Below, one piece after another: positions 21,893-29,013 of a DNA stretch of 36,175 nucleotides (its first letter is position 1; each line of letters opens with the position of its first letter). The stretch spans positions 1 to 36,175 of the forward strand of contig JAHHRW010000016.1 of NCBI GenBank assembly GCA_020025575.1, written 5' to 3'. Under the pieces are notes generated by a model that ran no database searches, was not told the DNA's origin, and was given only the letters and a program-made list of their open reading frames with translations. Source of the DNA: Oscillospiraceae bacterium (GTDB taxonomy: Bacteria; Bacillota; Clostridia; Oscillospirales; Oscillospiraceae). A program made the translations under genes and the position numbers.

Positions 21893-22792
21893 GTGAAATA
21901 TGCCATCATAGATGTGGGATCAAACTCCCTTCACCTGACGGTGTATGAGATCAGCGGGGTTCATTTCAAAACTCTGTTTCGAACAAAGGTAATGGCAGGA
22001 TTGGCAGGATATGTCGAGGACGGAATGATGACCGCAAACGGCATCCAGGCTGCAGAATCTGCTTTGTTGGGTTTTAAGAAAACACTTGAGTCCTTATCAA
22101 TCGAGAATGTTTCTGTTTTTGCAACTGCATCCTTGCGGAATATTGATAATTCCCAGGAAACAGTTGAACTTCTAAATCAGAAAACAGGTTTCAATATTGA
22201 AGTGATCGATGGAAACGAAGAAGCACTCATGAGCTACAGAGGTGCCATGATGGACCTCCACATTGAATCTGGTGCCTTTATTGATATCGGAGGCGCATCC
22301 ACAGAAATCATCTCCTTTGAGAATGGAAATATATTAGAGACGCATAGCCGCAGAATTGGTGCCCTGAGCTTATACAAAAAGTGCGTCACCAAAATTCTCC
22401 CGAACCAAAAAGCGATAGAATCCATGGCAAAGTTGGTTGATTCAGAGTTACTGTCTTTGCATGACTGTACCTTTGATTCCCGGACACCGTTGGTATGCGT
22501 AGGCGGCACAGCCCGAACCGTTCTTAAGCTGGCAATTAAGGAATTTGATCTTCCTGACGAGTGCAGACAAGTTACAGCTAAGCAGGTCGATGTGCTTTTG
22601 CAGCGTTTTCTGTCCGGTGACAAAAAAATTATTAAGACACTTCTTCGAACAGTGCCCGACCGTATCCATACCCTTGTACCGGGTCTTTTCATTTTGGACC
22701 GTATCATGCATTTGTATCAGTCCAAAGAGATTGTTGTAAGTAAATACGGAGTTCGGGAGGGCTTTTTATGCAGCAGAATCATTCAATCGTAG
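21893..22792 (+). CDS. ppx: Ppx/GppA-family exopolyphosphatase
   Basis: A 299-residue protein of the actin/hsp70-fold Ppx/GppA family that hydrolyses terminal phosphates of polyphosphate or pppGpp. The phosphate-1 loop is AIIDVGSNSLHLTVYEI at the very N-terminus. FATASLRN lies near residues 80-87, DGNEEALMSYRGAM is the conserved acidic motif, and DIGGASTEII is the second phosphate loop. VCVGGTARTV follows near residue 202. At about 300 residues it is the short two-domain form without the C-terminal HD-like part of E. coli Ppx. The GTG start at 21893 is supported by GAGAGGAGCG upstream. Its end overlaps the ppk start by 25 nt, so the two are translationally coupled. Ppx and Ppk together set polyphosphate levels. 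Confidence 0.92.
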   Translation: MKYAIIDVGSNSLHLTVYEISGVHFKTLFRTKVMAGLAGYVEDGMMTANGIQAAESALLGFKKTLESLSIENVSVFATASLRNIDNSQETVELLNQKTGFNIEVIDGNEEALMSYRGAMMDLHIESGAFIDIGGASTEIISFENGNILETHSRRIGALSLYKKCVTKILPNQKAIESMAKLVDSELLSLHDCTFDSRTPLVCVGGTARTVLKLAIKEFDLPDECRQVTAKQVDVLLQRFLSGDKKIIKTLLRTVPDRIHTLVPGLFILDRIMHLYQSKEIVVSKYGVREGFLCSRIIQS

Positions 22793-24936
22793 AGAATCAC
22801 TATGAATTCACTCAGAATCGAGAGATCAGCTGGCTTCATTTCAATCAGCGGGTTCTGGATGAGGCTAATGACAAAAGTCTTCCTGCCTTAGAAAGATTAA
22901 AATTCATTTCTATCTTTTCCAGTAACTTGGATGAGTTTTTCATGGTACGCGTTGGCAGTCTATTTGATCTGCAAAAAGCATGTCCCCATGATATAGACCA
23001 TCGCAGCGGTATGACTCCCTCTCAGCAGTTAAATCGCATTTATGCTTCTGTCGGCGACCTGATCGAACTGAAAAAAGGAATTTATACGGAAGTAGTTCAG
23101 GCGCTCAACCAATATGGAATCTGGGATTTAGACTACGAGAGCCTGTCAGACAGTGAGCAAAAACTCATAAAAAAATATTTCAAAAGCAATATTCTCCCTA
23201 TTATTTCACCGATTATCCTGGGCAGCCATCATCCCGTTCCGCATTTGGAGAATAAAGAGCTCTATGTGGTGGCAACTTTGCAGGACGGGGACGGGGAAAG
23301 CGCCGTTGGCCTGATTCCAATACCTCAAACGCTTCCCCCGTTCGTTACCCTGACCCAAGGCGAGCAGCTGCGATACATTCGTATTGAAACCATTATTATG
23401 CACTGGGTCAGCAAACTATTTGGTTCCTACAAAGTCCAGGAGTACACAATTGCATCGGTGACCAGAAATGCAGATTTGAGTTTTGATGACGACAAATTTG
23501 AAGATATTGCGTTTGATTTTCGCAACAGGGTTACGTCTCTGCTGAAGAACAGAGATCACCTGAATATTGTTAGAATCGAACTGGGTACTCCAATTTCAGA
23601 CACCTTTTTGAATCACCTATCACATCTTGTACAGGTTGATCGAAAGCAGATATACATCGACACATGCCCGCTGAAGATGAAGTATGTATTTCAGCTGGAG
23701 AACAAAATTAACGACCGTTTGAAGGGGCATCTGTTATATACTCCCTATACGCCTCGTTGGCCTGAGGATATTGACCCGAACTGCTGTGTAATCGATCAGG
23801 TACAGCAGAAAGACAAACTCCTGTTTTTCCCTTTTGATTCAACAGAACCATTTCTTCGTCTGCTGACAGAAGCCGCTGAAAGCAAAGAGGTAATCTCAAT
23901 TAAAATTACAATTTACCGTCTGGCTTCATCATCTAAAATTGCCAGGATTCTCTGCCGGGCAGCTGAAAATGGGAAGAATGTTATGGTGATGATGGAGCTT
24001 CGCGCTCGATTTGACGAAGCGAATAACATCCAGTGGTCCAAGATGCTGGAAAACGCGGGCTGCCAGGTTATCTACGGGATTGTGGATTTTAAGTGCCACA
24101 GCAAAGTTTGTCTGATTACCATGCAAACCAAGGGGAAACTCCACTATATTACCCAGATCGGCACCGGAAATTACAACGAGAAAACAAGCACTGCTTATAC
24201 TGACCTGAGTTTGATGACGGCCTCGCAAGCTATCGGTGAAGATGCCACTACATTCTTTCAAAACCTCCTGGTAAATAATCTAAACGGAGAATATCATCAT
24301 CTGCTGGTGTCTCCTGAAGGAATTGAAAATACAGTTTGCAGCATGATTGACGAGGAAATCAAAAAAGGGGTAGACGGGTATGTGTGCGCTAAAATCAATT
24401 CGCTTACCGATTGTGAGATCATTGAGAAACTGGTAGAGGCATCCCAGGCTGGTGTTGAGGTAAAGCTGATCATACGAGGGATTTGCTGTCTGCTGCCCGG
24501 AGTAACTGGATTTACCGAAAACATCTCTGTCACCAGCATTGTCGGCCGCTTTCTTGAGCACTCCAGAATTTATATGTTTGGAAAGGGCAATGACAGCAAA
24601 ATGTACATATCCTCTGCTGACTTCATGGACCGAAACCTACATCGCAGACTAGAGGTTGCGTGTCCCATCTATGATCCGGATTTAAAGGATAAACTGCATT
24701 GGATCATTGCCAAGCAGTTAAGCGATAATGTAAAGGCCAGTACAGTCACTTGCGATGGGGTATACCGACGTAAAAAGCCTAGTAGCTCCCTGGCAATTGA
24801 TAGCCAGAAGCAATTTATGGAAGAAACAATTCATGCATTGGAGCCATTCAAGCCACAAAAGAAGGGCTGGCATGAGAAATGGGCTAAAGTAATCTCCAAA
24901 CTATCAGAAGCCTTGCGTGAGGCATCCAATTATTGA
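22768..24936 (+). CDS. ppk1: polyphosphate kinase 1
   Basis: A full-length (722 residue) PPK1 that reversibly transfers the gamma-phosphate of ATP to polyphosphate. The N-terminal domain has NREISWLHFNQRVLDEA and SNLDEFFMVRVGSL. The catalytic phospholipase-D-like domains carry the autophosphorylated histidine in FKCHSKVCL (His444) and the second active-site histidine in RFLEHSRIYMFG (His598). Also visible are ELRARFDEANNIQWSKMLE, GTGNYNEKTS, IIRGICCLLPG and DFMDRNLHRRLEVACPI. The last ~50 residues are basic and polar. The gene begins inside the 3' end of ppx, reached by a GGGAGGG segment. The TGA at 24934-24936 is followed, in the same frame, by an IS3-like transposase tail. Confidence 0.96.
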   Translation: MQQNHSIVENHYEFTQNREISWLHFNQRVLDEANDKSLPALERLKFISIFSSNLDEFFMVRVGSLFDLQKACPHDIDHRSGMTPSQQLNRIYASVGDLIELKKGIYTEVVQALNQYGIWDLDYESLSDSEQKLIKKYFKSNILPIISPIILGSHHPVPHLENKELYVVATLQDGDGESAVGLIPIPQTLPPFVTLTQGEQLRYIRIETIIMHWVSKLFGSYKVQEYTIASVTRNADLSFDDDKFEDIAFDFRNRVTSLLKNRDHLNIVRIELGTPISDTFLNHLSHLVQVDRKQIYIDTCPLKMKYVFQLENKINDRLKGHLLYTPYTPRWPEDIDPNCCVIDQVQQKDKLLFFPFDSTEPFLRLLTEAAESKEVISIKITIYRLASSSKIARILCRAAENGKNVMVMMELRARFDEANNIQWSKMLENAGCQVIYGIVDFKCHSKVCLITMQTKGKLHYITQIGTGNYNEKTSTAYTDLSLMTASQAIGEDATTFFQNLLVNNLNGEYHHLLVSPEGIENTVCSMIDEEIKKGVDGYVCAKINSLTDCEIIEKLVEASQAGVEVKLIIRGICCLLPGVTGFTENISVTSIVGRFLEHSRIYMFGKGNDSKMYISSADFMDRNLHRRLEVACPIYDPDLKDKLHWIIAKQLSDNVKASTVTCDGVYRRKKPSSSLAIDSQKQFMEETIHALEPFKPQKKGWHEKWAKVISKLSEALREASNY

Positions 24937-25077
24937 AGCTCTGAATGGCTGGATAAGGCAGAGAACCTTCCGGATCTGCTGAATAAGAATGTGTATTTCT
25001 ACAGTAATCATCGTCCAACTGCCGCTTTGGACTACAAAAGCCCAGTTCAGTACCAGACCGAACTGGGCTTTGCGTAA
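24937..25077 (+). pseudogene. C-terminal tail of an IS3-type transposase, in frame after the ppk stop
   Basis: The 46 codons that follow the ppk stop stay open and end with TAA at 25075-25077. They contain YFYSNHRPTAALDYKSPVQY, which fits the end of IS3-family integrase cores (YNxxRPHxALgYkTPveY), followed by a short tail. Nothing else of the transposase (no DDE residues except perhaps none) or of the terminal inverted repeats is visible. I infer a very old insertion and deletion event. An alternative is chance resemblance, because a 12-bp terminator palindrome shapes part of the same sequence. Confidence 0.5.
25037..25071 (+). terminator. hairpin terminator of the ppx-ppk transcript
   Basis: AAAGCCCAGTTC (25037-25048) pairs perfectly with GAACTGGGCTTT (25060-25071) around an 11-nt loop. 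The T run is short. It lies within the transposase-like tail, so that relic now seems to serve as the operon terminator. Confidence 0.65.
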
Positions 25078-25313
25078 TTACACTTTTTTGTGTCTCCTTT
25101 TACTTGACAAGTACAACGGTTAAAATCCCGTGGCTCTCATTTTTAATCAGCAAATTTATTTCAAGATCTGGTCTTCGTATGGATAAAATTCAGAAATGGT
25201 GCGTGCTGAAATTTCTCACGAAATCGCAGTCCACACGCATTCAGCTCAGATTCCGCACGGCTGATCTCCGTGATTTTCATTCTCTCGGGAAATGTTCAAA
25301 ATATAAAAAGAAA

Positions 25314-25342
25314 AGGTCTGAAATCTACCGATTTCAGACCTA
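25314..25342 (-). terminator. terminator of tRNA-Pro, second copy of the GGTCTGAAATC hairpin
   Basis: AGGTCTGAAATC pairs with GATTTCAGACCT around a 4-nt loop. On the minus strand it is followed by TTTTCTTTTTATATTT, a good T tract just after the tRNA 3' end. The stem matches that at 20275-20306. The stretch 25078-25313 shows no gene. Confidence 0.8.
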
Positions 25343-25346
25343 AAGA

Positions 25347-25423
25347 TGGTCCGAGTGACTGGATTCGAACCAGCGGCCTCTTGAACCCCATTCAAGCGCG
25401 ATACCAAACTTCGCCACACCCGG
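25347..25423 (-). tRNA. tRNA-Pro (anticodon GGG)
   Basis: A complete 77-nt tRNA with encoded CCA. The acceptor 5' strand CCGGGTG pairs with CACTCGG (one G-U). The anticodon stem CTTGA/TCAAG encloses the loop ATGGGGT with anticodon GGG. The T-arm CTGG-TTCGAAT-CCAG is intact and the discriminator is A. It reads proline codons CCC and CCU. Its terminator and promoter flank it, so it is transcribed singly. Confidence 0.95.
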
Positions 25424-25460
25424 ATATTGTATTTTTATCATCATTGCCGACGACTTAAAT

Positions 25461-25489
25461 ATAATAGCACATCTTAATTCAAATTGCAA
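25461..25489 (-). promoter_or_regulatory. promoter of tRNA-Pro
   Basis: On the minus strand TTGCAA (25484-25489) and TATTAT (25461-25466) are spaced by 17 nt and end 38 nt before the mature tRNA 5' end, leaving room for a short leader. Confidence 0.6.
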
Positions 25490-25678
25490 GTCCTATATTG
25501 GAATAAAATTAAAAATCCATCGTTTTATTTTCTTATCCACGACATATCGAGAGCCTCTGTTGCGATAGGGAAGGGAAATTTCCCTGTCTGATATATTCTG
25601 ACTGGTTCCCTTGCCAGAAAAAGAAAAATTACTTGTTAGGATAATCCCAAACCCTTACGTAGATTGGAGAAACTGCCT

Positions 25679-25816
25679 ATGGTAAACCGAAAGCATCCCA
25701 TCGTTCTTCGCTGCCCGGTGACAGCTGAGGAACGAACCTTGATTGGGCACAAAATGGGGCAGCTCCCCACACAGCGGATCGGCGGATGCTTTGCCTTTGT
25801 TCATGGGGATGAATAA
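25679..25816 (+). pseudogene. truncated plasmid/ICE mobilization protein relic (MobC-like N-terminus)
   Basis: A small frame of 45 codons with a good ribosome binding site (TTGGAGA, 8 nt from ATG). The product has RCPVTAEERTLIGHKMGQLP followed by TQRIGG. This fits the start of MobC-like relaxosome accessory proteins of Firmicutes conjugative elements (vxvTeeErxlIexKmxqlxtxxixaylrkmA). The normal continuation is replaced after about residue 36 and the frame soon stops; intact proteins have about 100-120 residues. It sits 250 nt from tRNA-Pro, a usual integration site for such elements, and is most simply the edge of a deleted element. The stretch 25490-25678 holds no other gene. Confidence 0.55.
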
Positions 25817-25825
25817 TTGTCTGCA

Positions 25826-26176
25826 TCACTTCAGTGCCGCTTCCCAGTCTTTTTCCCGAAAACCTACCAGCACCTGATCCTCGAAAAGCAGAATCGGTCT
25901 CTTGACAAGCATACCATCGCTTGCCAGAAGATCATACTGCTCCTGCTCCGTCATGCCGGGGATTCGGTCCTTAAGGCCCAGTTCCCGATAGCGCATACCA
26001 CTGGTGTTAAAAAATTTCTTCAGAGGCAGACCGCTTATCTCATGCCACAGGCGCAGCTCCTGGGCAGTGGGTCTATTCTCCTTGATGTCACGCCGATCAA
26101 AGCTGACACCCTGATTCTCCAGCCACTTTGCGGCCTTCTGGCAGGTAGTGCACTTGGGATATTCAATCAAAAGCAT
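25826..26176 (-). CDS. ArsC/Spx-family thioredoxin-fold protein
   Basis: A 116-residue protein of the ArsC/Spx/YffB family. LLIEYPKCTTCQKAAKWL holds a CxxC motif (Cys9, Cys12). FDRRDIKENRPTAQEL follows, then LPLKKFFNTSGMRYRELGL and MLVKRPILLFEDQVLVGF, in which KRP is the conserved Arg-Pro segment. Family members are glutaredoxin-dependent arsenate reductases or the RNA polymerase-binding regulator Spx. Spx proteins have CxxC like this one, whereas ArsC enzymes usually have a single catalytic Cys in this position. It diverges from the arsR operon with 149 nt between start codons, so a link to metalloid or thiol stress is likely but unproven. AAAGGAG lies upstream of the ATG. Confidence 0.88.
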   Translation of the reverse strand: MLLIEYPKCTTCQKAAKWLENQGVSFDRRDIKENRPTAQELRLWHEISGLPLKKFFNTSGMRYRELGLKDRIPGMTEQEQYDLLASDGMLVKRPILLFEDQVLVGFREKDWEAALK

Positions 26177-26198
26177 TGCAATTTCTCCTTTTTCTTTT

Positions 26199-26227
26199 AT
26201 TGTATCACAGCTTTGCCTTCAGAACAA
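26199..26227 (-). promoter_or_regulatory. promoter of the ArsC/Spx-family gene
   Basis: On the minus strand TTGTTC (26222-26227) and TACAAT (26199-26204) are spaced by 17 nt, with TGA before the -10 box (extended -10). It ends 23 nt before the start codon. Confidence 0.6.
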
Positions 26228-26265
26228 GAAAAATCCGGGCTTCTAATCCTTCTGTGTGCAGCCAC

Positions 26266-26293
26266 TTGATTTTTGACGGTGCTGTGATATAAT
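26266..26293 (+). promoter_or_regulatory. promoter of the arsR operon
   Basis: TTGATT (26266-26271) and a perfect TATAAT (26288-26293) are spaced by 16 nt, with TGA before the -10 box (extended -10). The candidate ArsR operator begins 4 nt after the -10 box, a position suited to repression. Confidence 0.7.
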
Positions 26294-26296
26294 AAC

Positions 26297-26312
26297 ATCA
26301 AAATATTTCGAT
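26297..26312. promoter_or_regulatory. candidate ArsR operator O1
   Basis: ATCAAA-ATAT-TTCGAT is a 16-bp inverted repeat with one mismatched pair, directly after the arsR -10 box. It matches the pattern of the second site at 26677-26692 (ATCRAA-N4-TTCGAT) and resembles the ATCAA-N-TTGAT-like operators of ArsR-type repressors. Confidence 0.65.
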
Positions 26313-26325
26313 ATGAGGTGAGTAT

Positions 26326-26637
26326 GTGTCCAGCATTTATGAGGATCGGGCAAAGGTTTTCAAGTCTCTGGCAGATGAAAAACGACTGCGGATTCTGGAA
26401 CTGCTGAAAAGCGGCGAAAAATGCGCCTGTGTGCTGACTGATCTTCTGGATATGCCCCAGTCTTCCCTGTCCTACCACATGAAAATTCTGACTGAATCCG
26501 GCATTGTGGAAGGCCGTACGGAGGGCAAGTGGACCCATTACCGCATCAGTCCCTTCGGTGCCAAGATTGCGGTAGAACTTCTGAAGCAGATCACCTCTGT
26601 GGATGAAGAATGTGACTGTGAATCTTGCTGCAACTAA
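26326..26637 (+). CDS. arsR: ArsR-family metalloregulatory repressor
   Basis: A winged helix-turn-helix protein of 103 residues. VFKSLADEKRLRILELL is the ArsR signature and MPQSSLSYHMKILTESGIVEGRTEGKWTHYRI covers the recognition helix and wing. EKCACVL (Cys33, Cys35) occupies the ELCVCDL position of the As(III)/Sb(III) site on helix 3. Four more cysteines at the C-terminus (Cys96, Cys98, Cys101, Cys102) could complete or add a metal site, as in some ArsR subtypes. On ligand binding the protein should leave the two operators at 26297 and 26677. The GTG start at 26326 follows GAGGTGAGTAT; no ATG in frame fits better. It is the first gene of a four-gene operon. Confidence 0.93.
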   Translation: MSSIYEDRAKVFKSLADEKRLRILELLKSGEKCACVLTDLLDMPQSSLSYHMKILTESGIVEGRTEGKWTHYRISPFGAKIAVELLKQITSVDEECDCESCCN

Positions 26638-26665
26638 AAAGGCCGTCCCCAGATGGTCTTTTTTT
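26636..26665 (+). terminator. weak terminator or attenuator between arsR and the permease gene
   Basis: AAAAAGGCC (26636-26644) pairs with GGTCTTTTT (26655-26663), with one G-U, and the T run continues to 26665. It starts at the arsR stop codon. Read-through or an internal promoter must serve the genes downstream. Confidence 0.5.
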
Positions 26666-26676
26666 CAGAGAATTAT

Positions 26677-26692
26677 ATCGAAAAAATTCGAT
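26677..26692. promoter_or_regulatory. candidate ArsR operator O2
   Basis: ATCGAA-AAAA-TTCGAT is a perfect 16-bp inverted repeat just upstream of the permease ribosome binding site. It has the same layout as the site before arsR, so the permease, CobW and thioredoxin genes probably have a second ArsR-controlled transcription start. This site supports the permease start at 26713, since a longer reading from 26653 would run through it. Confidence 0.7.
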
Positions 26693-26712
26693 CTATTAGG
26701 GAGGAATCCTGT

Positions 26713-27717
26713 ATGCAATCGTTTTGGACTTTCTTTCAGAGAGAGCTGCTCGGCATGGCGTGGCTGGACCGGCTGATGGGACACCTGGTGGCATTCATCG
26801 GCCTAGACCCCGGCAGCCCACTGGGGGGAAGTATCCGCTTCTTTCTCTACGACAGTGCAAAAATTATGGTGCTGCTTGGGATCCTGATTTTCTTCATTTC
26901 CTGGATTCAGAGCTACTTTCCGCCGGAGCGTACAAAGAAAATTCTCGCCCGTTTTCACGGTCTCGGTGCCAGAACCATGGCGGCACTTCTAGGCACTGTG
27001 ACACCATTTTGCTCCTGCTCCTCCATCCCGCTTTTCATCGGCTTTACCGGAGCCGGGCTGCCGCTGGGCGTTACCTTCTCGTTTCTGATCTCCTCACCCA
27101 TGGTGGATCTGGCTAGCCTGATGCTTCTCATGAGTATTTTCGGCTGGAAAACTGCCGCAGTATATGTCCTGCTGGGGTTGGTCATCGCCGTCATCTGCGG
27201 CAGCGCCATTGAACACCTGCAGCTTGAAGACCAGGTGGAGGATTTTATCCGCCGCATTCCTTCCGCTGACGATGCGCCCGAACGTCTCACCCACCGTGAC
27301 CGACGCAATTTTGCCTGTGAACAGGTCGCCTTTACAGCCAAAAAAGTGTATCCCTATGTGCTGACGGGTGTCGGCATCGGTGCTATCATTCATAACTGGA
27401 TTCCGGCGGAATTCATTCAAAAACTTCTGGGCACCGGAAATCCTATGGGCGTGGTACTTGCCACCGCAGCAGGAATCCCCATGTACGCCGATATCTTCGG
27501 CACCATTCCCATCGCACAAGCGCTGTTGGCAAAAGGTGCCCGGCTGGGTGTGGTGCTATCATTTATGATGGCGGTTACAACCCTTTCCCTTCCCGCACTG
27601 GTTATGCTTCGCAAGGCCGTAAAGCCAAAACTACTGGCCATCTTTACGCTCATGTGCACGGTGGGCATCATCCTCGTCGGCTATTTGTTTAACTTCATCC
27701 AATTTCTACTGATCTGA
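26713..27717 (+). CDS. UPF0718/ArsP-type permease
   Basis: A 334-residue polytopic protein of the PF03773 permease family with about eight hydrophobic segments. The hallmark TPFCSCSSIP (Cys100, Cys102) is followed by FIGFTGAGLPLGVTFSFLISSPMVD, and the second half has AAGIPMYADIFGTIPIAQALLAKG. One branch of the family (ArsP) exports trivalent organoarsenicals. Others are linked by gene neighbourhood to metals or thiols without known substrate. The cysteine pair in the membrane fits a soft-metal or metalloid ligand. The ATG at 26713 has GGGAGGAA upstream. The CobW gene begins 16 nt after the stop. Substrate is inferred from the ArsR neighbour only. Confidence 0.9.
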   Translation: MQSFWTFFQRELLGMAWLDRLMGHLVAFIGLDPGSPLGGSIRFFLYDSAKIMVLLGILIFFISWIQSYFPPERTKKILARFHGLGARTMAALLGTVTPFCSCSSIPLFIGFTGAGLPLGVTFSFLISSPMVDLASLMLLMSIFGWKTAAVYVLLGLVIAVICGSAIEHLQLEDQVEDFIRRIPSADDAPERLTHRDRRNFACEQVAFTAKKVYPYVLTGVGIGAIIHNWIPAEFIQKLLGTGNPMGVVLATAAGIPMYADIFGTIPIAQALLAKGARLGVVLSFMMAVTTLSLPALVMLRKAVKPKLLAIFTLMCTVGIILVGYLFNFIQFLLI

Positions 27718-27733
27718 AAAGGAGAATCTGACC

Positions 27734-28663
27734 ATGAAACAAAAGAAGCTCTATGTCCTGACTGGTTTTCTCGGTTCCGGCAAAACTTCCTTGCTGCTGC
27801 ATCTGCTGGATCACACCGGTGATGCAAAAGTTGGTGTCATTCAGAACGAATTTGGCAAAATCAGCATTGACGGTATTCTCTCGCGCCGGGATGGCATCGA
27901 AATGACCGAGATCACCCGTGGCTCCATCTTCTGCTCCTGTCTGAAGCTGAACTTTGTTCAGGCTCTGGCGGAAATGGGCCAGAAAGACCTCGACTATGTC
28001 ATTGTAGAAAGTTCCGGTTTGGCGGATCCCTCCAATATAGAGGAAATTCTGAATGCTGTAAAGCTGCTGGCAGGCGACTGCTACCGATTTGAGGGAGCTA
28101 TCTGTCTGATTGACGCGGTCAACTTTCCTGTCCAGCTGGCTGATATTGAGACCGTGGACCGTCAGCTGTCCCACTGCCACATGGCAGTCATCAACAAGAC
28201 CGATCTGGTGGATCATCACCAGCTGCAAGCCGTCATCGCCGCCGTTCGCAAGGTCAATCCCCGCTGCCGTCTGGAACTGTGCCAAAACGGAAAAATTGAT
28301 CTGGCATTTCTGAATGAAGACCTGACATTGCTTGCGTGGGCTGAATGCGAGGATTCCCTCAATACCGTTGATAACAAGCCCAAGACCATCTCCATGGAGT
28401 GCTCCATGCCGGTAGCTCAGGCCGATCTGACCGCATTTTTACAAAAAGTTCTGCCGGATACCTACCGGATAAAAGGCTTTTTCCTCCTCAACGAGGGTTG
28501 GTTCCAGGTGGATGTGGTGGAAAAGTTAATCGAATACCATCCCACAGAACGCCGGGAGATCTCCCAGATGGTATTTCTGTCGAAGATTGGCCCCAAAGTC
28601 ATTCGTACTGTGGACAGTGCCTGGAAAGAAACCATGTCCGTCCCTATGAAACTGAAGAATTGA
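27734..28663 (+). CDS. CobW/COG0523-family GTPase (metallochaperone-like)
   Basis: This 309-residue protein is a G3E GTPase. Walker A is LTGFLGSGKTS (9-19), Walker B is VIVESSGLADP (89-99) and the guanine motif is NKTD (154-157). Family members deliver metals (Zn, Co, Ni) with GTP hydrolysis, using a CxCC motif. Here it is FCSCLK (Cys67, Cys69), so the third Cys is replaced by Leu. The C-terminal CobW_C domain (about 225-309) has FLQKVLPDTYRIKGFFLLNEG. Placement between an ArsR-controlled permease and a thioredoxin-like protein is not a classical zinc-starvation context, and no Zur-type signal was seen. A ribosome binding site (AAAAGGAGAATC) precedes the ATG. The altered cysteine motif suggests a subgroup with a different metal or metalloid. 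Confidence 0.9.
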   Translation: MKQKKLYVLTGFLGSGKTSLLLHLLDHTGDAKVGVIQNEFGKISIDGILSRRDGIEMTEITRGSIFCSCLKLNFVQALAEMGQKDLDYVIVESSGLADPSNIEEILNAVKLLAGDCYRFEGAICLIDAVNFPVQLADIETVDRQLSHCHMAVINKTDLVDHHQLQAVIAAVRKVNPRCRLELCQNGKIDLAFLNEDLTLLAWAECEDSLNTVDNKPKTISMECSMPVAQADLTAFLQKVLPDTYRIKGFFLLNEGWFQVDVVEKLIEYHPTERREISQMVFLSKIGPKVIRTVDSAWKETMSVPMKLKN

Positions 28664-28672
28664 GGAACTGCC

Positions 28673-28912
28673 ATGAAAATTCAAGTACTCGGTACCGGCT
28701 GCGATAAATGCGACCGGCTGTATGAAAATACCTGCAAAGCAGTGCAGCTTCTTGGTCTGGACACAGATGTCGAGAAAATTGAAGATCTGATGGAGATTGT
28801 CAAAAGCGGCATCATGACAACGCCCGCCGTGGCTGTAAACGGAGAGGCTGTCATCCGCAACCGGGTTCCAAGCCCAAGTGACATTGCGGAACTGATTCGC
28901 AAGAAACTGTAA
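28673..28912 (+). CDS. small redox-active disulfide (thioredoxin-fold) protein
   Basis: A 79-residue protein of the MTH895/TM0996-like mini-thioredoxin group. MKIQVLGTGCDKCDRLYENT carries the CxxC active site (Cys10, Cys13), and IMTTPAVAVNGEAV has the cis-proline (Pro51) that faces it. Such proteins are often encoded beside UPF0718 permeases. Here it closes the arsR operon, 9 nt after the CobW gene. It may keep the permease or CobW cysteines reduced, or pass a thiol-bound metalloid to the permease; both are inferences. Confidence 0.92.
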   Translation: MKIQVLGTGCDKCDRLYENTCKAVQLLGLDTDVEKIEDLMEIVKSGIMTTPAVAVNGEAVIRNRVPSPSDIAELIRKKL

Positions 28913-28915
28913 AAT

Positions 28916-28966
28916 ATGCCCCCTGACGCAGAAGCTTCATAGTCCTGCATCAGGGGGCATTTGTCT
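28916..28966. terminator. bidirectional terminator between the arsR operon and cdd
   Basis: ATGCCCCCTGA (28916-28926) pairs perfectly with TCAGGGGGCAT (28950-28960), and GCAG/CTGC extends the stem inside. T-rich runs follow on both strands, though short. It separates the convergent thioredoxin and cytidine deaminase genes. Confidence 0.75.
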
Positions 28967-29013
28967 ATGATATGCTTTGAACAGAGCCGTTGCAAATACA
29001 GTAAAGCTTTCGG

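Noticed and set aside
26653..26712. N-terminal extension of the permease
   Set aside because: It runs through the palindromic operator and lacks a ribosome binding site; ATG 26713 has GGGAGGAA.
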